DNA of 64,000 nt from Bettongia penicillata ogilbyi (lineage: Eukaryota > Chordata > Mammalia > Diprotodontia > Potoroidae): the NCBI GenBank assembly GCA_023548195.1, contig JAJHZJ010000531.1, forward strand, positions 5,606,400 through 5,670,399, written 5' to 3'. Position 1 is the first letter of the stretch, and each line of letters begins with the position of its first letter. A program made the translations under genes and the position numbers. The notes beneath the pieces are model-generated. The model had not been told where the DNA came from and did not search any database. It saw only the letters and a list, made by a program, of their open reading frames with translations. Positions 33,601-45,600 of the stretch are shown piece by piece.

Positions 33601-36600
33601 ACTTGGAGCTTCTAATCTGCCTTTTTCATCTTATTATTGATTGACTATATCATTTTTATGTGATTTTTGCTATGTGACCATAGACAAATCTCTTAACGTT
33701 TGGTGTCTCAGGCAACACTCTTAAGAACTGGTGAGTTGTTGCTCTGTATCAGTGTAGGAAATTTCCACATCAGGAATTCCCCAGCTCTCAAAAAAACATA
33801 GTAATAGAGAGTTTGCTGACTGATGTTACTTAGAAAGAGTATACCTAGAAAGATTGTATGAATCCATTAGAATCATGGAATCTTAAAGAGTCAGAAGTGA
33901 CCTTCCTCTAGTTTTAATTTGTTTAAAAGTGGTCATCTGCTCAGTTACCAGTCATAAAAAACCCATCAACTCAGTGGGCGCAGAACCTCTAAATGTTTTA
34001 TGTTTTATTTTTTTTCTCTTTGAAGATTCTTAATAAGAAAGTAATTTTAGCATTTCCAGTTTTTATTCTTAGCAGCTACTTGTCTGACTTTCCTGTGCTG
34101 AAAATTAAAGATTATTTAAAAAGGGAATTGCCACTTTTCAATTCAAAATTTATTTGTCCTATCCAGAAAAGTTAGGCACTGGGGAAAGTTAGCTACTTTT
34201 TCTGTTGAATTTTTCTTATAAACCTGTTAGGAAAGTACCTCTGAAAACAGCTTCTTTAGCATATAGTTAAAATATTGTCTGGGAACCAACCATTATCCTT
34301 GCAGTCCATTTCAACCCCTTTTTCTTTTGGCCTCCCTCCTTACACAGGGAGGTATCTGGAAGTGGTTAGTTGCTATTTTGTGGTCTTTTAAACTTGAAAT
34401 TTTTCTGTGTTTTGTATTTTTCAGGCAGATTTCAAACTGATGTGTGATAATGCAATGACTTACAACAGGCCAGACACTGTGTACTACAAATTAGCCAAGA
34501 AGATACTCCACACAGGCTTTAAGATGATGAGCAAAGTAAGGAACCTACTAAAAACAAAGAGCCAGAAAAAGCACAAACTCTTTTAAAGTTTATACATAAA
34601 AGGAAAATTCCTCAATCATAGTGATTAACATTATTCCATCCATCTGTCACCTCTTCTTATAGTGCCAGTGATGACATCGGCAGTGTAGAATTAGCCCCAT
34701 CGGTGTCACTATCAGGCCTCTTTCCTCCAAACACTTGTCTTTTTCCCTTTTTACACCAGCTTATGACCAAGCTGGGATATTTTATTGGGGGTTGGAAATT
34801 ACAGTTGATGATTTCAAGCATGGAAGTAAATCTTGTTGGATTTCAGTCACCTTTTCTGGGCCTTTAACTTAATGGGCCTGCCAAATACTCAGCAGGCCTC
34901 AGGCTCCTTTGACATTCTTGGAGCTCTAAATCCACTGTACCAGTCTGCAGTGTAGACCACGTTGCATGCATACGACATCATTTACTTGCGACTGATTAAC
35001 GTGTCAGGTAAGATGAGGTATCTGTGTGTGTTCTTTTGTATGTTCTGATTTTGTTTCTCCGGAAGCAGTTTAACTAGCCAGTCTGCTAAACAGTTTGGTC
35101 CCATGCTACCATGACCAAATCATGCTGCATCGCCATGGAACATTAGCCATTAGGAATGAAGTAAGGGCCATGGCCATTCCCATCCCATCCCATTATCATA
35201 GCGCCTTGGCTATGCGGGAATGGTAAAGTCCCTGCCGCTCTGTCCTTTCTGATTCTAGGAACGGCTGTTAGCTTTGAAGCGCAGCATGTCGTTTATGCAG
35301 GACATGGATTTTTCTCAGCAGGCAGCTCTTTTGGGCAATGAAGACACAGCTGTTGAGGAACCTGTCCCTGAAGTTGTTCCTGTCCAAGTAGAAACAACCA
35401 AGAAATCCAAAAAGCCAAGTAAAGAAGTTATTAGGTAAAGGTTTTAATGAAAATGTATGCAACTGCTTGCAGAAGTTTGGTACTCACAAGGGAAATAATA
35501 GGCCAGTGTTAGTGATACAAATAAGGTCATGGAAGCAGTTTTGCTTCAGTAACATTTTCCAAAGAAGTTATGTGCAGGATTCACTTAAGGTTTTATGGAG
35601 AGGAGCGCTGCACTGAGAATTCTAAGGCCTTACTTCTAGGCTTGACTTGACTTTCAGTTCACAGGGTATCTTTGGCTAAGTCATGACACCTTCATCTTTT
35701 AAGCGAGATGTTAATGTTGACTTCTTGGCCACCTAAAGGTAAATGATGTGAATGTTATTTGCCAGGTTCCTTGAGCTCCTCTGAAGAAATGCCTATCAAC
35801 ATATGACATTATTATTTGTTATACAGATAAAAATTCCACATTATAAGCAAGATCTCTAGATAACAAAAAATTTTCAACTACTTGCTGGTTATCTATTTCA
35901 GGTGCATTTAACATACCAAATACTGGCACAACAAAAGAAGCTGAAAATTCCCTTCAAGTTTGCCTAAATTTGATCTATATTAGAAATGGTGTTATTACTT
36001 TGTAACTCCTAGTACTAATAAGTCTGATTCTTCACTATTCTGTATTCTTCCTCAGGAACTCTTCTTGGAAAGATAACAGATCTAAATCATTGATTAACAT
36101 AATGCATAAAGTCTGATCTAGAATAAACATTTTTGCAAATGCTTGGCTAGATGTTGTCAGTCCCCAGCATACATGCCAGATGGTGCCACACAGGGCTCTT
36201 CATCTGGCCTGTTGGTCAGAGCTAATGCTATTTACCATTGCCTGCTATCACTGTCACCCTGGAGTTCCCCCAGGTCTCCTGGCTGGGGCATAGGGTGTGG
36301 TCAATGGGCAGAATTCTGAAAGCTGAGCCACTGCTGATCCTCCTGCCCCTGCTCCACCTTCATGTGCAGAAAGCATAGTATGTGTGCCCATGGCAGCCCC
36401 TTCATCAGTTCTCACTTTATCAGCACACATTAAATGAACAGGGAGCTTACTCGTTTAACCTTCTTTCCAGCGGGCCCAGTGGCTTTCTGATTCTCTAACT
36501 TTTCCTGGCCCTTTTGCCTGCTTGCCTTCTCCAGCCTTGTCAGCCCTTTTTGTTTGCTTTCTCTGTCTTTTCACTGCCCAAGCCTACATGGGCATTCATG

Positions 36601-39600
36601 GAAGAGAAACGGTCAGGGAGAGCAGTGACCTCCTCCCACCCCCATGATGTTTTCTTTTAGCAGCCATGAAGCAACCTGGTCTTCACAGATGTCAGCACTG
36701 ATAATGGTAGCAATTTAGTCAACTCTTTCCCTTCTCTTTTTATGCATAAAAATTGCTTTAGTTCAGCTGTGCAGGATAAGAAATTGAAAGACATTTAGAA
36801 TAAAGTAATATATCAAAGAGCGGGAAAGTTTCTAAACTCTTAGGTCTCTTCTCTGTGATAGCCTCCTGGCTCTCTACCTCCCTTCCTTCATATCCAGTAT
36901 CTCATGGGAACAAGAGAGGCAAAAAAATTGGGAGATAGTCCGCAGTATCTGGGTGGGTTAACACACTGCCATCCCCTCACCTCCCCAGTTTGTATTTATA
37001 GTTTACACTAATATTCCTTACAGCAGTGGGGATAATTAAGAGTTGACTCTTTCTTGGTACCATACTGCCTATAAAATGTCCATTGTGTGGTTCCGAGTGT
37101 GTTCTAGAAGGCAAGAGGAAGGCTTATTGTAGCAAAGTTCACCAAATTGGATTCTTTAATTCTCAAAGAATAACAATTTAAATGATGATTTCAGACTCCT
37201 GACTTGTACACTTCCATTAGCATTTTTAATTATTCCTTAGTCCAGTTAGGAGTATTTTAGGTAAAATACCATGTATCGTAGCCATTTCTCTATAGCTGTC
37301 TCTGCCTGAAAATATGTCATCTTATTTATCTAGGTCATTTGTGCATTAAACCATTTGTTAAACTCATTAAATATGTTGTATCTCCTCTGAAAATGTCAGC
37401 TGCCAGTGTTTTCAGTGCTCTTCTCTTTTTGCCTAATGGTGGATTGAAATAGGCATAAGGGGAACAGTGCAGGGAATAACTTTTATCTTTAAATATCTAG
37501 TTATTTTGTTTTATGTGAGCTTGCAGTGCTAGATTAGGGGGGAAGACATTTGAGGGTTGCTATTTTAGTTATTAATGGTTGGCTATGTAGGTGTTCTTAT
37601 TGATAAATGCATTTAGATATGTTTGTACATATATGCACCCATATAAAATGCAATTGTCCTTATACACTCAATCTCATGTGTTTCTGCCTCCATAATAATC
37701 TTTTTGTCATACTTCTCTCATATAATCATAGAGCTGAAAGGGACCTTGAGAGACCATCTAGCCCAGCCCCATTCCTCCAGGCAGGACTGTATTCAAACCA
37801 TCCCAGAAAGATACCTGCCCACCATTTTCTTAAAAATCTCCAGAGAAGGAGACTCCACAGCCTCCCTTGGTAATGCATTCCAATGTCTCACAACTCTTAT
37901 AGTCAAGAAATTCTTCCTCCTATGTAACCTAAGTTCCTCCTGCTGCAGTTTAAGTCCATTCCATTTGTTTTTTTTTCCCCTTGGTGGAAGCAGAGACGAG
38001 CTGCTCACCTCCACTCAGATAGTGACCCATCCTCTCCTTGAAGACTGTTAGTCCCCTGTGAGCCTCCAAGACTAGCCTTTCTTCTGAGGGGCTTTTGCTT
38101 AAATTGTTAATTTGGGTTTGTCACTTCTCTGTGTTAGCGCTTTCAGTGGCTCTGAAATGTCTGTGGCTTTTTATCACCCAGTGCGTGTTCGGTACGCTCT
38201 TGTGTGTATCGATTGAGGTGTTATATTTAGAAAACCTCAGTTATTTCTCATTTTTATACCAGCATTTTGTTTTGGTTTTGTTATGATAATGTCAAAGAAT
38301 GGATGCAAAGTACTTAAGTTTTGAAAATGTAATTTGGAACATTCCTAGTAAATGTATTTCATGTTTTATATCAGAACCTGTTTTTAGCCAGAGCCTAGTG
38401 GGGGTGGAGGTTGGGGGTGGGGAAGGCAAATCAGTTTAGTATCATAGTGCTTATCAGCAGGGTGTCATGGTATAAGGTGTGATGGTTGTGTCTTGTTCTA
38501 AGGGTTACTTCATAGGGTTTTCTCTATATTTTAGCTGCATATTTGAGCCAGAAGGAAATGCCTGCAGCCTGACAGACAGCACAGCAGAAGAACATGTGTT
38601 AGCCTTGGTGGAGCATGCTGCCGACGAAGCCCGGGACAGGATTAACAGATACCTCCCAAACAGCAAGGTGGCACACCCTGTCATTTTGGATATAGAAGGG
38701 ATAGTTAGGAATTTTTACTGTCTTAAGTGTGTCTGGATTAATTCTACATTTGGAAGCAGTATGGTATGAATTAATTAATTCAGGATTCGTTGAAAAGGAG
38801 GTCCTAGCTTCCTCAGAAATGGAGACTTTTGATTGTATTATCTAGGTAGCTAATGAGTCTCAAATATTCTGACTTCTGTTCATCTTTGAGAGCTGGTTTG
38901 AAATTTTGCCTTCTCTGGTTCCTGCCTCAGAGGGTGTTTGCTTTTAGAAAAGACTAGAAATTCATATTAGACTGTGAAGAGTTGATTTCATTTTGGTCTT
39001 GTAGCTCTCCATGTTCAACCTTGTTCTCTTTGGCACCAGGGAATCATGAGATACACTATTTGTATATACATGAATGAGTAGAAAGAGAGTCATTTTTCAG
39101 ATCAGGAAATCCTTGTCTTTGTTTTTATGTCTTAATAGGAAATTTCAATTTATAAATGATATTATCTGACTCTTACACTTCCCATGTAATCAATTGGTGT
39201 TTTCTCTCATTCACCTTTATTATCTTTCTTAATATCCTCTGCAAGTAGCACGGTGCTTTGGCACATAATAATGTTTGTTGGTCAATTCATTGATTGTTCA
39301 ATCTACACCATTTTCCAGATGGGCTACCTAAAAAAGAATGGAGATGGGGCTTTACTGTACAGTGTGGTCAACCTGTCAGATCCTGAGGCAGAAGGTAAAT
39401 GTTTTACTTCTTCAGGACTAAATTCCATCAAATATGTGGGCAGGCTTTTGTCTCCATCCGTGGTAAGCAGTTTTAACTGAATAGTGAGCATTCAGTCTTG
39501 ATTTGTCATGCATTTTTGTTTATAGTTTGGGGACCATTTCTTTTATTTCATTAATAGCAGTAACTGCAGTAACATGCAGCTTCTCTGCCAGTGAATGTCA

Positions 39601-42600
39601 CAACTTCTTAGTGTGAGTTGCTGGGGGCACTGAGAGGTTCCCTGATTTGCTCAGGGTCATACAGCCAGAGTGTATCAGAGGCAAGATGTGATTCCTGGGC
39701 TTCCTGAATTTGGCCAACTCTTCCCTCCAGAATGCTGCACTAACTCTTATCAACACATAGGCAGATTTGTAGCACATTGAGCAGTATTCTGCTTAGCTTA
39801 TGTAGAAGTAATAAAATAATAGTCAGAAAATCATAGATTGAATTGTGGAATAGACCAAAAAAGTCATCAATCTCTAACCCCCATCGTTTTCACAAGAGGA
39901 AAAAGGGTCAGAGTGATTAAATGACTTGCCCGAGCTCTCACAGGCTGTAAAAGCTGAGGAGAAATTGGACTGTGCTGGGGCAGCCAGGAAGCCTTGCCTG
40001 CCAAAGAGAGGCTTGAGGAAGAAAAGCTTACAGACAGAAACAGGAGGAAGGAAACCTTCGTCACTGTGTTTGCTCTAGCCATTGCTGGGTCCTTTTGCAC
40101 TGTATATAATTCTGTGTGATTGCTTAGCAAAGTGAAAGAAGCCATCTTTAGGGAAAGGAGTTAGCTGTTTTAAAATTGGAAACTCAGAAAAGCTTACAGA
40201 TCTTAGCACATTTAGTAAGGTTAAAAATTAAAACAAAAAAGAATAGAATATGCATTGTGCAAAAGGCTAAAGATTTTAAAAGGTTGTTAGTATATAGAGA
40301 AGCATTAAGCAAGTTAGAAGATAGAACAAAGTTAGGATCTTTCAGTTTAGACAGTTAAGAAGGGACTGTGATGTGTACACATATGTTAACATGGACTTGC
40401 TCGTCAAATCCTGGATACTAGCCATTAGACTCCTGGAGACCTTCAGAGAGCTTCGCATGGATCAAGTGAAAGAAGTGTTTTTAAAGTGAATGGCAGACAT
40501 CAGTATTCTTATCTCAAACTGTTTGCATGTTGAATGTTGAACATATTCAGTAATACACACTTAATTAGCATAAAAGTATTCCTAAGTATATTTCTTTTTA
40601 GATGTTTATTTTTAGTTATTATAAGATTTTTCAGCCATGGAAAATGCTGCAGTAAATGAAAAAAAGTTTGGATATGCAGCTTATCCTGAATATACCTGAT
40701 ACCAGTTTATCATGAAAAATTCATGAAACCTAGTAGCTAAATCAGAACCATTTTTTGTCAAAACATTGTAGATGAAGAGACTCATCCAGTGGACTTGAGT
40801 TCCCTCTCAAGCAAATTGCTCCCAGGTTTTACTACTTTAGGATTCAAAGATGAAAGGAGAAATAAAGGTAAATATATAATTAAACATCAAGGTAAATATA
40901 AGCAATTTATGAATTTCCCCCCGGGACTTTGCTTTTTTCCTTCTTTTCAAGTAGTTCATCTGAGTGTGGATTTTAAAATTAATGGGAGAAATGAGGTAAA
41001 AGTGACAATTATATCATTAGACATAAGTGAATCGTTTTTATAACATGATGCCAAGTCAGAGTTACCTATTTTTAGGGTAAGTTGATCGTTTGCAGTTTAC
41101 TGTCATTACATATTTCTGTTTTTCTCCCTCATCTGCCTTCTTCTAAAGGGTTCTGTTTATTTTTTTCTCTACATCGTAATTGCCCTCTGGCTGACTGCTG
41201 CTCTGTACCAGTGGTCCTGATTCCTGGAAATCATGGTTGTGTGTAATGACTTCGTAGCACTTTCAGTATAACAAGTTTATGGTAGTGTTTATTCATTGAG
41301 GAATATTCACTGTGCCAGGGTGTTTTAGAGTAGAAGATAGATTTTTGTCGTGTGGTTAAAACAAACTGCTGTTCAAGTTTCAGAATTTATTTTAAGAGTA
41401 TTTTTTTGCCTGCTTTTTTCAAGTTAAGTCATGGCAATAGCATCATTAAACTGTTTTTCTGTGTGTTTTGGAGAGGAGGGTTGTTTTTTATTTTTAATTT
41501 TTGAGATTGGATTGAAGCGGGCACAGGTATCTAGAAGGTATGATGTTCTTTGGTGGTTTTGCTGGTACTAGAAGGAAAATATTGGTGGGAGAGTCTCCCT
41601 TTTCAGTATTCTTTGTTTTTCTTTGCTTTTGGTCCAACCTGCTACAATTGTAGAGAACTCCTGGGGAGGAAACTCACTCCACTAGTGCAGATCAGCATCT
41701 ATTCTACAGCCTTCCATAGGAATGAGAAATAAATCCAGGCTCTCTTGGATATAAAAACACATGGCAGATTTAGAATTAGAAGGGACCTTAGAAGACATTT
41801 AATCCAGTCTCCTCATTTTAAAGGTGAGCAAACTGAAGCTTAGAGAGAAATAATTTGCCCAAGGTCACATAGGTAATAAATAGAAGAGACCTGACCTAAG
41901 ATTGTCTGCTTAGTAGGAGGTTCAATTTCATCTATAACATTTTAAAGTGACAGTATCGATGTCTTAGGGCACAGTAAATACAATCCTGTTGTTTCTCACA
42001 TCACTTCTGTCTTTTTTCCACTCCATTCTTACTGTTATCATCCTTTTACGGGTCTTCATCATCTCAGCATCTGGGCTATTACAGTAGTTTCTTAAATAGT
42101 CTCCCCACATCTAATTTCTTCCTACAGCTATCCTCTTGTACTGCACAACTCCACAAGATTACCTTGAAACACAGCTGTAGTCATATTATTCACCCATGTA
42201 GAACCCATCAGTAACTTCTGATTTATCAGTACCTCCAAACTCAGATATTAAATCCTATCAGATTTAAGTCCACTTTCCCTAATCTGGTACTGTAGACCTG
42301 GCTCTCCAGTTCTGAGTATCCCAGCTTTATCTTCTCCTCTTACCTTGCATGTTTTGCATGCCTCTGCTTAACTGGACTGTTTTCATTCCCGAAACATGTC
42401 TTGTGTGCATACTCATATTTACATTTAGATTCAAGTTCTCTTTGCTCCAGATTCCCTCCCCTATTTCTGCCTATTGAAATTCACCTATCTTTCAAGACTC
42501 AACTTAACTATATATTATAATGGAAAGGGGACTGGACTTGGAGTCAGAACTGAGTTCCATTTCTGGTTCCAGAATTTTTAACTTGTTATCTTTTACTCAG

Positions 42601-45600
42601 CTTGTTTAACTTCTCAGTTTCCTCATCTGTAAAATGAGTAAATTGTGGGGAAAGCACTATGTAAATGTTATGTAAATGTGAGTCTTCCCCATCTGCCTTA
42701 CTAAGTGTGATTCCTCTCTTCTTTGAACTCCAGAACTGTTCTTGTACTTATGGGACCAAAAATCAGAAAGAATCTTAGGCATCATACAGTTCTCCCAGTG
42801 TTTTCTATGGTGCTTTAAAATTTCAAAGCCATATATTTAACCCTCACAGTAGTCATCTGAGATAGGTCATACAGGTAATATTATCTCCATTTTTCAGATA
42901 AAACTGAAGCTCCCAGGGGTAAAGTAATTTACCCAAGGTTACACAGTAGCTAGACCAGGATTCAGAAACAGGTCCTCTGACTCCATAGCCTCTTCCTCTT
43001 TATTTGGACCATTAGATCATCTATTCTTAGTCAGTCTTTTTTAAGATTTAGCATTTGTCTTAGCTCTCTGTACTAGACTGTGAGCTCTTTGAGGATTTCT
43101 AACTCGTTTTTTTTTGTCTTTAATCCCTGAACAAATAAATGATCAGTAAATTCTATTTGAATGAAAGGACAGCTGTGGTTATACAGTTTTCTTTGAAATT
43201 CCAATTAGTCTAAATGACTCTAAATATTGGTCCTTTGTAAATGTATGAGTTTTTGCAGAAAAATTTTTGGGAATTATTTATAGTAAGAATTCACAATATA
43301 TAGCCTATCTGAGGGTAACTGCCCAGGTCAAAAGCTCTTCAATTTGGTAAAATAAAAATAAGTTTTAAAAACAGTTCTACACCTTGCCATGGAAAGAAAT
43401 TATGTTCTCTGGTGGAGGGACAGAAGCCCCATATTTTTCTTCTCCTGCCCCGCTAAGTTTGATCATAAAAACATAATAAAGCTATACATTTCAGGGCCAA
43501 TCAATCTTACTACTTTGAGGTCACACCTAGTAATTTTAATGTAACTTTGAACCCAAGAAATAGAAAAGAGTAAGAAATGGTGTAAAAATATTTGATTAAT
43601 CAGAAAGAAGGGGAAAAAAACTAATATTGCATCTTTTGTTTTTCCTGACCCTGTTTTAGTCACATTTCTTACAAGTTCAGGTACTGCACTTTCAATGCAA
43701 AATAATTCAGTATTCAGTGACCTGAAATCAGATGAAATGGAACTGTTATATTCAGCCTACGGAGATGAAACTGGTATACAGTGTGCCTTAAGGTGAGCAT
43801 TTGGCTGGAGCTGCAGGGTCACTAAATATCTAGAGAATGGGCTGGTTTACTTTCCTTTCATGAAGGAGAAGCACTTTGCTGCCAGTTGGCTTGTTGGATA
43901 GACACAGCTGTGGTAACTAACACTAATTTCTATAACTTGATGCTCTATCACACAGAAGAATTTATATTTGGTCCTGGGGAGGAGTCAGTGAAAGAAAGGG
44001 ACAGGATAACTTAGACCTCTACTCAGGCATCATTGTTCTGACAGTGTAGAATATGGATTGGAAAAGGGAGACACATGAGGCCAGTAAATTAATTTGGAAG
44101 CTAGTGCAGTGATCCAGGGAGAACATAATGAGATACTGAACCCAGGTAGTGGTTATGTGATTAGAGAAAAGTGATTGTTTGCAAAAGATAGGTAAAAAAA
44201 TGACAAGATTTGGCTCTGTGGGGTGAGTGAGAGGGAGGCTTCAAAGAACACTGAAGTTACGGTGCCCTTAGCAGAGAGAAAGACATTTTGAAGGGGGATG
44301 GGAGGGGTGGAAAAGGTTTGGGAGGAGAAAGAGAATGAGTTCTGTTTTGGATGTGTTGAGTTTGGAGGTATCTATGGGAGACATCCAGTTTAAAATGTCC
44401 AGTAAGTTGGTGATGTGAAATTGCAGGTCAGGACAGCTAGTACGTGGAAGAAGTAACCTATTTCTCCTCTACCACTCAGAAATACATTTAAAGCTTAATG
44501 AAAAAAAAATCACGACCTTAGAAAAGACACCTAAACAGTAATTTATACCCAAGAGTGAAGAAATATAATTAGAAAGAGACTTGAAAACAAAAAGTTATAC
44601 AGTTGCTCTCCAAACATTCTCAACCTTTTTTCTTTGTAGCCTGCAGGAGTTTGTGAAAGACTCTGGGAGTTACAGTAAGAAAATAGTGGATGACCTACTA
44701 GATCAGATCACAGGTGGTGATCATTCCAAAATCATTTACCAACTGAAGCAGGTAAGTCTAGGTTTTCTTATGGACATATGGGTATACTTACTCTTTGACC
44801 CCACATACTGATTTCTCTCTTCTTTAGGGTTGCTATTTTTTTCAAGTATAGAGCTAGTTTTTAAAAGAGGAGCATATTAACCAGTGTTTGTGCTGGCTAT
44901 TATTTTTCTAAGATTATTGAGTTAGCATTTATATAGTTGACTGATTACAACTTTGGTTTCATATCATCAGTTTCAATTCGATCTCTTTCTAGAAAATTGT
45001 AATTGAGTGATGGAAATTATTTGGAGATGATTTTAATTTTTTTTTTACTGTTTAATTTTATTTTTTAATGTTCTACAATCACTACCATAAAACTTAGATT
45101 TTTACCCCCCTCATCAACCCCTCCCTCCCCAAGGTGGCATACAATTCTATGTAGGATCTACATATACTTTCCTATTGAATACATTTTCACTATAGTCATG
45201 CTATGTAGACAAACTAAAATAAATGGAAGAAATCATATAACAAAACATAATATACACACACACACACAAAATGTGCTACATTCTGCAAATGAATTCTGTA
45301 CTTCTTTCTCTGAGTGTGGAAGGCATTTAGCCTTAGAAAACCATTAGGAATTTTTTTTTTAAGTTCTTGTGTTACTAAGAAGTTCCAAGTCTACCAGAAA
45401 AAAATTCTCTCACACTGTGGTTATTGCTGTGCACAAAGTTCTCCTGGTTCTGCTCCTTTTGCTCAGCATCAGATCATATAAGTCCTTCCAGGCTTCCATG
45501 AAGTCTTCTTGTCCATCATTTCTTATGGCGCAATAGTTCTCCATTACATTCATATACCATAATTTATTCAGCCATTCCCCAATTGATGGGCATCCCCTTG

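Noticed and set aside
39965..40350. A solo LTR in BRD9 intron 9
   Set aside because: A TATATAA-like motif and A-rich flanks were suggestive, but no paired TG...CA ends, target duplication or primer-binding site could be found.
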